NCBI RefSeq assembly: GCF_900115365.1
Contig: NZ_FOWD01000011.1
Coordinates: forward strand, 1 to 64,000
DNA length: 64,000 bases
DNA from: Anaerocolumna aminovalerica
GTDB taxonomy: Bacteria > Bacillota > Clostridia > Lachnospirales > Lachnospiraceae
Direction of reading: 5' to 3'
Made by a program: the position numbers and the translations under genes. The notes under the pieces were generated by a model that saw only the letters and a program-made list of their open reading frames with translations, did not search any database and had not been told where the DNA came from. Shown here piece by piece: positions 43,443 to 52,600 of the stretch. How positions within the stretch are numbered: the first letter of the stretch is position 1; each line of letters opens with the position of its first letter.

Positions 43443-45250
43443 GAGTCTTCCTCCCCATTCAGAGTATTCCCATTATACTTAACACGGGGCAGATGTATAT
43501 GAACCGTTGTACCTTCATCCAGTTCACTGTCAATCAAAAGTCCATATTTCGGACCAAAATAAAGCTGAATCCTCTGATGAACATTACTTAACCCAATACC
43601 GGATCCTTTCTTGTGAACCCGTGTGTTATCCCTTAATATTAAATTTATTTCTTCCTCCGGCATACCAAGACCATTGTCTATGACATCAATATAGATATCT
43701 TCGTCTTTTAAGTAACCTTTAATTGTTATCTCTCCTTCACCGTCCATGTATTCCACTCCATGATAGATTGCGTTCTCCAATAAGGGCTGCACAATCAGCT
43801 TAATGGTACTGCATTCATAAATCTCTGAAGCAATATCTATTTTTACTTGAAAACGGTTTTTATAGCGGATTTTCTGAATATATAAGTAATTCTGTGCATG
43901 TTCAATTTCTTCCTGTATGGTTATAATATTCTTGCCCTTACTAAGACTAATTCGAAAAAGGCTTGCCAATGCGGTAACCATAGAAATTGCCTCCTGGTAC
44001 CTTTCACTTTCCACCATCCATACGATGGAATCTAATGTATTATAAAGGAAATGTGGGTTGATCTGAGCTTGGAGTGATTCGAATTCACTCTTTCTCTTCT
44101 TCTCTTGTTCTATAACAATTTCTTTCATTAACTCATGCATCTGTAATACAACAGAAGTAATGGTCCTGCCCAGATGCTGAATCTCGTATGAGCCACCGAT
44201 ATATATATTTAAGTCCAGCTTACCATATTCCAGATCTTTTACGGAGTCGTCCAGTTTTTTTAGCGGATTACTAATCAGATAGGATACAAACTGAATCGCA
44301 AAGGTAATAAGAAAGATGGTTAGTGCAATAATCATTCCGGTAAAAAATTTCATCTGATTATAACTCATATAAAATTCTTTTGCCGGTGTGACATTCACGA
44401 TTTTCCATCCGGTATAACCAACCGTTCTTACAGTAACAATTCGTTCCTCATCTTCAAAATCTTCTTCATGTGTACCATCTTTATAGGTGGCAGCAACTTT
44501 ATTATTTTCATGGAGCAAGCTGGAGTTTATAAGATTCTGTTTCGGGTGATAAATAATCTCACCATTACTGTCTATTAAATATACATAGCCTGAATTATTA
44601 GAATTCACCTTGGCAAATATCTGCTCTATACCGCTATAATTCATATCTACCAGCAGAATACCCCTGTTAATATTACCATTGTAAGTTAGTTCAACCACCC
44701 TGCTAAGTGAAATGACCCAATGATAATTAAAGCTGCTGTCATGAAAAAGATTTTGAACATGGGGTGTAGAAAAGTGCAGATTTTCTATCTCCTGATTGGC
44801 TTTGACAAACCAGTTCTGCTTAGTCACATGAAGATTTTTCTTAAGATTGTTAATTGGTGTAGCTGCTACTAAAGAGCCGTTACTACGAAAACAGACGATA
44901 CTTACCAGATTATCCTTATTCGCTTCATAAAGAAGATTCATTTCTTTATCCAAACTCTCGTTAGACAAATCTATCTTTTTAATCACACTATAATACATTG
45001 CATTGGAAATTCTCATCATATTCCTAAGGTATATATTTAAATTCAGATTAACCTGCTCAATTACCTGTTTATTATTCCCTATGATAATTTCCTTTGTGGA
45101 AGAAATAAAGCGGGAATAAATTATAGTGCCCATAAAGCCCATACCAGTTAACGCTACTAAGGTAAAGGAAATGGATAGCGTAAACTGAATGCTTTTATGC
45201 CTATAATAATGCACTGCTCTTTGCAGGAGTTTGATAATTTTTGCTTTCAT
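43439..45250 (-). CDS. YesM-type sensor histidine kinase
   Basis: 603 residues. N-terminal membrane helix (about 20-42), an external sensor of about 260 residues, second helix (about 300-322, FFTGMIIALTIFLITFAIQ), HAMP, then a His_kinase domain with phospho-histidine in SLQAQINPHFLYNTLDSIVW (about 396-415) and a HATPase with VQPLLENAIYHGVEYM, DNGLGMPEEEINL and GSGIGLSNVHQRIQLYFG. The HxN type of histidine box defines the YesM/LytS family. It acts with the AraC-type regulator at 45334. The arrangement recalls sugar-controlled YesMN/XylFII-LytS systems. Confidence 0.93.
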   Translation of the reverse strand: MKAKIIKLLQRAVHYYRHKSIQFTLSISFTLVALTGMGFMGTIIYSRFISSTKEIIIGNNKQVIEQVNLNLNIYLRNMMRISNAMYYSVIKKIDLSNESLDKEMNLLYEANKDNLVSIVCFRSNGSLVAATPINNLKKNLHVTKQNWFVKANQEIENLHFSTPHVQNLFHDSSFNYHWVISLSRVVELTYNGNINRGILLVDMNYSGIEQIFAKVNSNNSGYVYLIDSNGEIIYHPKQNLINSSLLHENNKVAATYKDGTHEEDFEDEERIVTVRTVGYTGWKIVNVTPAKEFYMSYNQMKFFTGMIIALTIFLITFAIQFVSYLISNPLKKLDDSVKDLEYGKLDLNIYIGGSYEIQHLGRTITSVVLQMHELMKEIVIEQEKKRKSEFESLQAQINPHFLYNTLDSIVWMVESERYQEAISMVTALASLFRISLSKGKNIITIQEEIEHAQNYLYIQKIRYKNRFQVKIDIASEIYECSTIKLIVQPLLENAIYHGVEYMDGEGEITIKGYLKDEDIYIDVIDNGLGMPEEEINLILRDNTRVHKKGSGIGLSNVHQRIQLYFGPKYGLLIDSELDEGTTVHIHLPRVKYNGNTLNGEEDS

Positions 45251-45333
45251 GATTTGTTAACCTTTCATATCTCTAACCGAAATACCTATTTGTTCTGCTT
45301 TCATGCTTCAATTCCTTTTCATTGAGTATAAAT

Positions 45334-46947
45334 TTATTTAGCGGAATATTTTTTACGATAATTAGAAGGTGAGACACCATATTGCTTTTTGAAAACATAA
45401 CTAAAATAATTCGGTTCCATATATCCAACCATTGTGGAAATATTATAGGTTTTCTCATCCGTTGTGTTTAACAATTGCAGAGCTTTATCCAACCGTACTT
45501 TGGTAAGGTAATTAACAAAACTCATACCCATTTCTCTCTTAAAGAGAGTTGAGAAATAGGTGGCACTGACATTCAAGTAATTGCATAAGGTATCCACTGA
45601 CAAATCACTATTTTGATAATGCTGGTCAATATATTCTACTGCCTTTTCAATCAGTAATTTGGCAGAATCAATTCGCTCCCTGCGGATACTCCCTCTTACT
45701 TTCATGCAGATATCTATCAGCCATTGTTTAAGTGCTTCGGAAGATTTAAATTGATAAATCTTATCATTGAAATTAAAGTCCATTCCAAACACCTTGTCCA
45801 TGTCTATTTGATAGGTACGGCCAAGTTTATATATTTCTGTAACCATTTCCATTAAGGATATCTGGAAAAGTTGAAATGAAATGGCAGTTTTTTTAATATA
45901 TCCAATCAGCTCCTGAATGGCTTTTTCTAAATGTTCCACTTCTCCTAATTTAATCTCCCGTAGTATGTTCTCCGTATAACTGCTGTCCCAGATATTCCCG
46001 TCATTTACCTGTGCCTCCACGTCCTGAATGTAGATCACCTGGTTCGGTTCAAATAGAATGCGGTAATCAATGGCATTTTGGGCACTTTGGTAAGAACGGC
46101 TTAATTCCATTAAATCACTACAGATAAAACCTATTCCCGCTGAAGTATTATTCTCAAGGATACGAAATGCACTTTTACAAATTTGATCCATAGTATGTAT
46201 GAAATCATTACTTTGTTTTAAATCTGTAAGTAATGCTATAACAACTACTGACTCCAGATAAATACAGCTATAAAACTCACAGCAGGAGGATAGATTCTCA
46301 TCTACGATCTGTTTTAATGATACTGTTATAAATCCCTCTGTCTCAAGAATATCTGCATTTTTTTTGGAGGATTTATCGATGTTAACAATTCCCGTCATGT
46401 AATATGGATAATTCAGATTTAATTCATAAGAATTCATTAATTCAACAAGTCGTTGTTTGGATAACCTTCCTTCCAGCAGACCAATCAGAAATTGTTCTTT
46501 CATTACCGGTAGACTTTCTAAGTAATATTTACGCAACTGTTCTATATCACGTTTCCTATTAATTTCATTATCCAGTTTTACTTTAATTCTGGCAAATACC
46601 GCTTTTAATTTAGCCGCATTTATTGGCTTTAAGATATACTCTTCTACTTCTAATTTAATTGCTTCTTGGGCATATTCAAATTCATCAAATCCAGAAAAAA
46701 CAATAATCTTAATATCTTTAGAAATCTGTTTCAATTTATTTGATAGAGTTAGGCCATCCATAAATGGCATTTTAATATCTGTCATTACAACATCCGGACG
46801 TAAACGCTCTGCAAGTTCCAAAGCATCTTCTCCATTGTCCGCAGCTCCGATTACCTGAAAGCCGATGGCTTCCCAATCTAATTTATTAATAATCGCCTGA
46901 CGAACTTCTTCTTCATCATCAACCAGAATAACGGTGTATCGCTTCAT
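45334..46947 (-). CDS. YesN-type response regulator with AraC DNA-binding domain
   Basis: 537 residues. Receiver (about 1-120): VDDEEEVRQAIINKLDW, phospho-aspartate in DVVMTDIKMPFMDG, and lysine in ILKPINAAK. A long middle helix and helper domain follow. The C-terminal AraC/XylS helix-turn-helix (about 435-537) contains LSVDTLCNYLNVSATYFSTL and NISTMVGYMEPNYFSYVFKK. It should activate transport genes, most simply mglBAC next to it (47266-51029). The start has AAGGAG. It is 83 bp upstream of the kinase, likely in one transcript. Confidence 0.94.
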   Translation of the reverse strand: MKRYTVILVDDEEEVRQAIINKLDWEAIGFQVIGAADNGEDALELAERLRPDVVMTDIKMPFMDGLTLSNKLKQISKDIKIIVFSGFDEFEYAQEAIKLEVEEYILKPINAAKLKAVFARIKVKLDNEINRKRDIEQLRKYYLESLPVMKEQFLIGLLEGRLSKQRLVELMNSYELNLNYPYYMTGIVNIDKSSKKNADILETEGFITVSLKQIVDENLSSCCEFYSCIYLESVVVIALLTDLKQSNDFIHTMDQICKSAFRILENNTSAGIGFICSDLMELSRSYQSAQNAIDYRILFEPNQVIYIQDVEAQVNDGNIWDSSYTENILREIKLGEVEHLEKAIQELIGYIKKTAISFQLFQISLMEMVTEIYKLGRTYQIDMDKVFGMDFNFNDKIYQFKSSEALKQWLIDICMKVRGSIRRERIDSAKLLIEKAVEYIDQHYQNSDLSVDTLCNYLNVSATYFSTLFKREMGMSFVNYLTKVRLDKALQLLNTTDEKTYNISTMVGYMEPNYFSYVFKKQYGVSPSNYRKKYSAK

Positions 46948-47205
46948 GTCCTGTCTCCTTTAAATACTTAATTAGCCTGATATATTACCGTTAGTTTATT
47001 TTAAAAAGAATACTTCGAGACAGCATAACTTGTACCATATAATACAAATACAAAATAAGGCATCTTAGTTTTGCTATTCTTTAAAAGTATACAAAATACA
47101 TTATATTCTTTTAAGATTGTTATACATTTTGTCCATAATCCATTATACCACAATCTTCCATATATGACACTTTAAAATTTTAAATTTTATGTACTGCAAA
47201 ATAAA
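46948..47205. other. Intergenic region before the YesN gene
   Basis: AT-rich. It should hold the promoter of the yesN-yesM-binding-protein transcript. No gene or operator is recognisable. Confidence 0.4.
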
Positions 47206-47250
47206 GGGATGTATAATCACTGTAATAGAACCCTAGTAATTATAATCCCT
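47206..47250 (-). terminator. Terminator of the mgl operon
   Basis: On the minus strand GGGATTATAATTACT pairs with AGTGATTATACATCCC (one mismatch and a bulge), followed by TTTATTTT. It lies about 15 bp after the mglC stop. Confidence 0.75.
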
Positions 47251-47265
47251 TTTTCCTTATCAAAA

Positions 47266-48264
47266 TTATTTCTTAGCCAAATATTTTCTTAAGTCAAGGG
47301 CAACTGCAATGATAATTACCAGACCCTGAACGATATAGGTATAGGATGATTCTACACCTAAGAACTGAAGAGAAATCTTTAATAATTCAAACACAAGTAC
47401 ACCAATTAAGATACCGGATACCTTACCAACACCACCATTGGTTGATACACCACCGATGGTACAGGCAGCAATTGCTTCCAATTCATAGCCTCCACCCATT
47501 TGGACTGATGTTCCACCAGCCTTTGCCGCTAACAAGATACCAGCCAGTCCATAAAGAACAGCCGCTAAAGTGTAAATTTTAATCTTAACTCTGCTTGTAT
47601 TAACACCTGCAACTTCAGCTGCACTTTCATTTCCACCAATTGCATACATATATTTGCCATGTCGGGTCTTATTGTATAAAATCCACATTAAAGCTCCACA
47701 AACAACCGCAAATATTAATAAATAAGGAATTTTGAATATACTACCTTGTGCAATTCTGGTATAATCCTTTCGTAAACTACCTATTGGTTTAGATCCGGTA
47801 TAAACAAGGCAGATACCATAGACTAGTGTCTGCATTCCTAAGGTTGTAATAAATGGTGGAACCTTAAGGAATGATATAATAGCACCGTTCATAAAACCAA
47901 ATACACCACAAATTGCTAGTGTTAATGCAAATACCAATAAGATATTCTGATCTGAAAGATTCGGATATACTTTACCTGAAGCATCTGAACTTTGTAATAA
48001 GCTAGCTGCAATACATGCACCAAGTCCAACAATACGGCCGGCTGACAAGTCGGTGCCCTTAGTAATTAAGCATCCACTGACACCTAAAGCAATAATAAAA
48101 CGTGGAGCTGTATTTACTGCCAGATTTTTAAAGTTATCCATGGATAAAAAATTATCTGTTTTAATACCTACAAATATAATAATCATTAATATTATAATTA
48201 TAATCGCATTATTTTGAACGAAACTAGATATTGCTTTTTTATTTATCTTCGATGATTTTTGCAT
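47266..48264 (-). CDS. mglC: Galactose/methylgalactoside ABC transporter, permease
   Basis: 332 residues, about nine membrane helices. The sequence NAIIIIILMIIIFVGIKTDN leads to the MglC/RbsC-type core: FIIALGVSGCLITKGTDLSAGRIVGL, KVPPFITTLGMQTLVYGICL, AIGGNESAAEVAGVNTSRVK (EAA-like coupling loop) and AIAACTIGGVSTNGGVGKVS. It forms the channel with MglA and is fed by MglB. It is the last gene of mglB-mglA-mglC. The assignment to galactose rests on MglB; ribose and xylose systems share this permease. Confidence 0.93.
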   Translation of the reverse strand: MQKSSKINKKAISSFVQNNAIIIIILMIIIFVGIKTDNFLSMDNFKNLAVNTAPRFIIALGVSGCLITKGTDLSAGRIVGLGACIAASLLQSSDASGKVYPNLSDQNILLVFALTLAICGVFGFMNGAIISFLKVPPFITTLGMQTLVYGICLVYTGSKPIGSLRKDYTRIAQGSIFKIPYLLIFAVVCGALMWILYNKTRHGKYMYAIGGNESAAEVAGVNTSRVKIKIYTLAAVLYGLAGILLAAKAGGTSVQMGGGYELEAIAACTIGGVSTNGGVGKVSGILIGVLVFELLKISLQFLGVESSYTYIVQGLVIIIAVALDLRKYLAKK

Positions 48265-48276
48265 TTTTTACCCTCC

Positions 48277-49773
48277 TTATGCAAATTTAGTAGCTAAACT
48301 CATGATATTCTCTTGGGTAGCATCTTCTTTTGAAACTTCGCCGCTTACTTTTCCGTTACACATAACTAATACTCTGTCTGACATTCCAATAAGCTCAGGA
48401 AGTTCGGATGAAATCATAATAATGCTCTTCCCCTGCTTAGCAAGATCTGCAATTATTGTATAAATTTCATATTTTGCACCAACATCGATACCACGAGTAG
48501 GCTCATCTAAGATAAATATATCAGGGTCATTGGCCAGCCAGCGGGAGATAATTACTTTCTGCTGATTACCACCGGAAAGTGTTTGTATCTTTGTTTTACT
48601 GCTTGGCGTTTTAATACTTAATTTTTTGACATTTTCCTGCACCAGATTTTCTACTTTCCGTTCATTCAAAAATCCAAGTTTTACATATTTATCCAAGGAG
48701 GCTACTGATATATTTTCAGCTATGGATAAAACTCCAAAGATGCCAGTTGCCCGTCTATCCTCTGTTAAAAGGGCGATACCTTGCTTTATGGCATCATGTG
48801 GACGTTTAATCTTAAGTTCTTTCCCTTTGTATGTAATCGTACCTTTCTTAATACCTCTGATACCAAAGACAGCTTCGAAAAGTTCCGAGCGCTGGGCACC
48901 AACCAGTCCCCCAATTCCTAACACTTCTCCCTTTCGTAACTGAAAGCTTACATCTTTAAAAGACTTCTCAGATATTGATGTCAATCCTTTCACTTCAAGT
49001 ACTACTTCCTCGGGTATATTGCTTTTCGGCGGATAGAGGTTTTTCAACTCACGACCCACCATCTTAGTTACTATCATATCAATGGTTAATTCCTTTGCTT
49101 CCCAGGTACCAATATATTGTCCATCCCGCATTATAGTGACATCATCAGAAATGCTGAGGATTTCATCCATTTTATGTGATATATATATAATAGAAATTCC
49201 TTTTTTTCGTAGTGAGTTTATAATTTCAAATAAATTGTCCACTTCGTTCTGTGTTAAAGAGGACGTAGGTTCATCCATAATAATTATTTTAGCATTGGCA
49301 GAAACTGCTTTTGCAATTTCTATAGCCTGCATTTGTGAAACAGATAATGTAGAAAGTTTCACCTTTGGATCAAAATTCATTTTTACTTCTTTTAGCAATC
49401 GTTCCGTATCTTCATACATTCTTTTATGATCTATAAATAGGCCATGCTTTAAAGGGAACCTTCCACAATAAATATTCTCAGCAACACTCCGTTCCATAAT
49501 TGGTTGCAATTCCTGATGAACCATGGCTATACCCTTGGTTAATGCATCATATGGATTCGCAATATGTATCGGTTTACCTTCAATAATGATTTCTCCCTCA
49601 TCTTTGGAATAAATTCCAAACAAACATTTCATTAAAGTAGACTTTCCGGCACCATTTTCGCCTACAAGAGCATGAACAGTACCCGGTCTGACTTTTAATG
49701 TTACATGATCAAGTGCTTTAACACCTGGGAAGCTTTTACTTATACCATTCATCTCCAACAAATACTCTGACAT
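48277..49773 (-). CDS. mglA: Galactose/methylgalactoside ABC transporter, ATP-binding protein
   Basis: 498 residues with two ATPase domains. The first has Walker A GENGAGKST, LSVSQMQAIEIAKAV and Walker B IIIMDEPTSSL; the second has a degenerate P-loop (GIGGLVGAQRSELFEAV), LSGGNQQKVIISRWL and IFILDEPTRGIDVG. This duplicated form is typical of MglA, RbsA and XylG. It is 12 bp before mglC and about 180 bp behind mglB, with a strong hairpin between that could lower the amount of MglA relative to MglB. Confidence 0.94.
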   Translation of the reverse strand: MSEYLLEMNGISKSFPGVKALDHVTLKVRPGTVHALVGENGAGKSTLMKCLFGIYSKDEGEIIIEGKPIHIANPYDALTKGIAMVHQELQPIMERSVAENIYCGRFPLKHGLFIDHKRMYEDTERLLKEVKMNFDPKVKLSTLSVSQMQAIEIAKAVSANAKIIIMDEPTSSLTQNEVDNLFEIINSLRKKGISIIYISHKMDEILSISDDVTIMRDGQYIGTWEAKELTIDMIVTKMVGRELKNLYPPKSNIPEEVVLEVKGLTSISEKSFKDVSFQLRKGEVLGIGGLVGAQRSELFEAVFGIRGIKKGTITYKGKELKIKRPHDAIKQGIALLTEDRRATGIFGVLSIAENISVASLDKYVKLGFLNERKVENLVQENVKKLSIKTPSSKTKIQTLSGGNQQKVIISRWLANDPDIFILDEPTRGIDVGAKYEIYTIIADLAKQGKSIIMISSELPELIGMSDRVLVMCNGKVSGEVSKEDATQENIMSLATKFA

Positions 49774-49876
49774 TGGTTCAACCTCCTATTCCAACGTATT
49801 AATGGAATTTTTCCAACGTTTCAATGGATTTTTTTCCATATAGCAATGGAATTTATGTCTTGTCTTTTATTACAAT

Positions 49877-49936
49877 AATGGACTGTCCAAAACGCATCGT
49901 AGAAATTTTGTTATTGACGTTTTGTAACAGCCCATT
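49877..49936 (-). terminator. Intercistronic hairpin between mglB and mglA
   Basis: AATGGGCTGTTACAAAACGT pairs with the stretch ACGCATTTTGGACAGTCCATT-like at 49877-49899, a long stem on the minus strand. It has no strong T run, so it may protect the mglB end or attenuate. Three short AATGGAAT/AATGGATT repeats lie downstream (49800-49855). Confidence 0.6.
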
Positions 49937-49955
49937 AAAAATTTGGATTATATTA

Positions 49956-51029
49956 TTACTTTGTTACTTTTACGTAGTCAACTGTATAATTCTTATCTAA
50001 TGCTTCGCCGTTAACAGCTTTAATAGCTACTACAGCAGCAGTATGAGCCTGACCATTGTGGTCATTCAAAACGGTACCGGTAATTTCACCTGATTGAACA
50101 CAAGCTACTACTTCATCAAGAGCATCAACACCTACTAAGTAAATGTCCTCACCAACTTTTCTTCCAGCAGATTCAATTGCCTGACGGGCACCTAGTGCCA
50201 TAGCGTCATTGTTACAGAATACAACTTCAATTGCATCACCATACTGTGTTAAAGCTGCTGCTACGATTTCCTGACCTTTTGCCTGATCCCAGTCGCCACG
50301 TTGAGCAACTAATTCTTCTACCTCTATACCTTTATCTGTAAGTGCTTTCACAGAGAACTCAGTTCTATATTGTGCATCAACGTTCTCAGGATCTCCAATT
50401 ACCATTACGTAGCTAACTTTACCATCACCATTCAGATCACCATGGTCTTTTAAATCATAAATGATTTCGCCCTGCATTGTGCCGGACTGTCTTGCATCTG
50501 CACCAACATATGCAACTTTATCCCAAAGATCTAAGTCTTCAGCGGTAGGCTCACGGTTAATGAATATAACAGGGATATTAGCATCTTTACACATATTAAT
50601 TACTGTGGAAGCTGACGATGATTGTACTAAGTTAGCAATAATTACATCATACTTATCAGCAATGAATGTCTGAATTTGATTTGTCTGTTCAGCCTGATCA
50701 TTTTTACCATCAACTACTGTTACTTCATATGTAACTTCGTCATTACTTAATTCTTCTTTAAAATATCTTTCTAGTTCTTCTCTGTATAGAGTCATGAAGT
50801 TGTCATCGAATTTGTAGATTGTAATACCAACTTTAACTGTCTTTGATCCAGTAGCAGGATCGTCTTTTGTAGTATCGTCTTTTGTATCGTCTTTCGCATC
50901 GTTGTCTTTTGCAGTATCGTCTGTTGTAGTATTACCTGAGTCAGTTGGTTTCTCTTTTTTTCCCCCGCAACCTGCCAATAGTGTAGTTAACATAACTAAA
51001 CTAAGAAGTAAAACTAAAAACTTTTTCAT
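49956..51029 (-). CDS. mglB: Galactose/glucose-binding lipoprotein
   Basis: 357 residues. The signal peptide ends LLAGCGG (lipobox LAGC, about 19-22), then a Thr/Asp/Lys-rich linker. The domain has VKVGITIYKFDDNFMTLYRE, INREPTAEDLDLWDKVAYVG and a calcium-binding loop DLNGDGKVSYVMVIG as in E. coli MglB (GGBP), plus FCNNDAMALGARQAI and LVGVDALDEVVACV. It delivers galactose or glucose to MglA/MglC. The promoter lies in 51030-51300 and is not resolved. The two anchored binding proteins at 41414 and 42477 resemble it but lack a lipobox. Confidence 0.94.
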   Translation of the reverse strand: MKKFLVLLLSLVMLTTLLAGCGGKKEKPTDSGNTTTDDTAKDNDAKDDTKDDTTKDDPATGSKTVKVGITIYKFDDNFMTLYREELERYFKEELSNDEVTYEVTVVDGKNDQAEQTNQIQTFIADKYDVIIANLVQSSSASTVINMCKDANIPVIFINREPTAEDLDLWDKVAYVGADARQSGTMQGEIIYDLKDHGDLNGDGKVSYVMVIGDPENVDAQYRTEFSVKALTDKGIEVEELVAQRGDWDQAKGQEIVAAALTQYGDAIEVVFCNNDAMALGARQAIESAGRKVGEDIYLVGVDALDEVVACVQSGEITGTVLNDHNGQAHTAAVVAIKAVNGEALDKNYTVDYVKVTK

Positions 51030-51300
51030 TACTTATCCTCCTTCATTGAAGTATAGACTTTGTTTTCCGCAATAAAATTACGGTACGTTTTTAATTACAA
51101 TAAAATAATAACAAATTAAATTTTTAAAATACATACGATTTTCTTCTATCTACCATAGAATTTATTAACTATTTATATTTTTCCTGTAGTTTTATTTGTT
51201 TTATTGTGCATCTTTTAATGAATAATCCACTTCATTATATTATGCTTAGCAATATTTTATAAATAGTTATATTTAAGTTGCCGCCAAGTGGTAATTTAGG
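51030..51300. other. Upstream region of mglB
   Basis: AT-rich, no gene. It should contain the mgl promoter and possibly a YesN or CcpA binding site. I cannot identify a cre-like box with confidence. Confidence 0.4.
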
Positions 51301-51306
51301 GTATAA

Positions 51307-51337
51307 AAAAAGTCATAGTACCTTGCTATGACTTTTT
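51307..51337 (-). terminator. Bidirectional terminator after the 40-residue gene
   Basis: AAAAAGTCATAG and CTATGACTTTTT are perfect inverted copies with a 7-nt loop. It ends the minus-strand small gene 11 bp after its stop and could also end plus-strand transcription. Confidence 0.88.
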
Positions 51338-51347
51338 AATAACATAT

Positions 51348-51470
51348 TCAATTTAATTTTTTAACCCTTAATTTAATATTTTTCCTTCCTTTATCCTTGG
51401 AAGATCTTGCTATTGATAATATTCCCCCCAGTGTTATTCCAAACACAATACACCATATTGCTATATTCAT
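51348..51470 (-). CDS. Very small single-helix membrane protein (40 aa)
   Basis: A short frame on the minus strand with a GGGGGGATAAT ribosome site directly before its ATG and a terminator 11 bp after its stop. The product starts MNIAIWCIVFGITLGGILSI, a probable membrane helix, then has a basic tail (SSKDKGRKNIKLRVKK). TATAAT with an extended -10 TG at 51502-51507 gives a plausible promoter. The complete gene architecture makes it believable. Function unknown; comparable small proteins may regulate a membrane complex. Confidence 0.65.
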   Translation of the reverse strand: MNIAIWCIVFGITLGGILSIARSSKDKGRKNIKLRVKKLN

Positions 51471-51703
51471 ATTATCCCCCCAATTCTTATCTTTAGAACT
51501 TATTATACCATACTATATTTACATATACAGTATTTATTATATTCTGAAATTATATCAAAAAATATAAATGAACCACATCCCATCCCCTACACACTATGAG
51601 GTAATCTTTCCACAAGCTTTATATAATGTGTCATAATTGTCTCTGACTGTTCATCATAAGTAAGACAATATGTAAAATTATATTTTTAGGTTTTATATAT
51701 ACA

Positions 51704-51747
51704 ACAAAAAATGCTTTAAACCATATATTTTACAAGGTTCAAAGCAC
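51704..51747 (-). terminator. tmRNA terminator
   Basis: On the minus strand GTGCTTTGAACC pairs with GGTTTAAAGCAT, followed by TTTTTT, about 27 bp after the tmRNA 3' end. Confidence 0.88.
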
Positions 51748-51773
51748 TTCTAAATGTTATTAATCTTTTAAAA

Positions 51774-52117
51774 TGGAGCTGAGGGGAATCGAACCCCTGT
51801 CCGAAAGCCCATTCATTGCAGCATCTCCCATTACAGTCAATCATTTGACATTCCCTCCATCAATCGCCGGTTGACAGGCTATTGACTTTAGTAGCTTCAT
51901 AAATTCTTTTATCTACTCAAAGCTTTGTAGACAAAGTGCCTTGCTAATTTGATGCCGAGATCTTAAGCCGCAAGTTGCTTAAGTTCGACAGCTGCCACTA
52001 GGCAGCGTACGCTAAATTTTCGTCTGCGTTTATATTTATTTCTAAGTTGTTGACGCGGTCCTAGTCCGCGAATGGCTTCCGCAACTTCAAAACCCCCGTC
52101 GAAACCAGTACAACCCC
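51774..52117 (-). ncRNA. ssrA: tmRNA (transfer-messenger RNA)
   Basis: The 5' end GGGGTTGTACTGGTTTCGAC pairs with the 3' CAGCTCC to make the acceptor stem, and the T-arm region contains GGGGTTCGATTCC. Length about 344 nt. The tag frame (51998-52027) reads A-D-E-N-L-A-Y-A-A followed by TAG, a clostridial-type hydrophobic degradation tag. After CAGCTCC the genome continues A-TTTT, so the terminal CCA does not seem to be encoded and would be added later. It is in the same region as smpB and rnr. Confidence 0.95.
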
Positions 52118-52247
52118 GTATAGTTACGGATGAATACTGCCGCTGCTATTTCATAGGCAGTAGATACTTGGCTTGCAGACGTGTATCTCAGTTACAAATT
52201 AAGTATAACCGAAATTTGTGTCTAAAATGTGACGTTTTAATAAATAT

Positions 52248-52499
52248 TTATTTTTTTCTATTTCGTTTAAAATTAACTTTAGATAAACGTATTCCTCTAG
52301 GCAAATCTTTTCCTTTTTCCATTGCTTTATACGCTTTATCCAGAAGATATTTCTTGTAATCCTCTGTATAGTCTTCGTCATATTCAAATATGTATTCTTT
52401 ATCATAAATGTTTAAAGCTATTTTTAATAAGGAACCTCCCTTATTACAATAATCCTCCACGCAGTGGCTGATTATCATCTTATATTCATCATATGTCAT
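52248..52499 (-). CDS. Hypothetical 83-residue protein between smpB and ssrA
   Basis: Start ATG 52499 with AGGAGGAG upstream. The sequence MTYDEYKMIISHCVEDYCNK is acidic and rich in Y, D and E, and the C-terminus is basic (LPRGIRLSKVNFKRNRKK). It has no membrane helix, no signal peptide and no recognised domain. The clear ribosome site and separate frame support a real gene. The overlapping frame in 52199-52405 is a shadow. Confidence 0.65.
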   Translation of the reverse strand: MTYDEYKMIISHCVEDYCNKGGSLLKIALNIYDKEYIFEYDEDYTEDYKKYLLDKAYKAMEKGKDLPRGIRLSKVNFKRNRKK

Positions 52500-52550
52500 T
52501 ATTACTCCTCCTGACTGGTTAATTCTCTATAAGAACAAAAAGATATATGT

Positions 52551-52600
52551 GCTAGTTTTTACAAAAAACTAGCAGGCGTACCCCATAGGATATAACGCCT
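52551..52600. other. Two adjacent hairpins
   Basis: GCTAGTTTTT (52551-52560) pairs with AAAAACTAGC (52564-52573), and AGGCGT (52574-52579) with ACGCCT (52595-52600). They lie upstream of the divergent pair at 52499 and 52816. Neither has a proper T run. The rest of 52500-52815 is AT-rich with no gene. Confidence 0.45.

Noticed and set aside
49800-49855. Short AATGGAAT repeats as a CRISPR-like array
   Set aside because: Units are under 10 nt, spacing is irregular and no cas gene is present anywhere in the window.
52199-52405. Minus-strand frame of 68 codons
   Set aside because: It overlaps the 52248-52499 gene in another frame and has no ribosome site.
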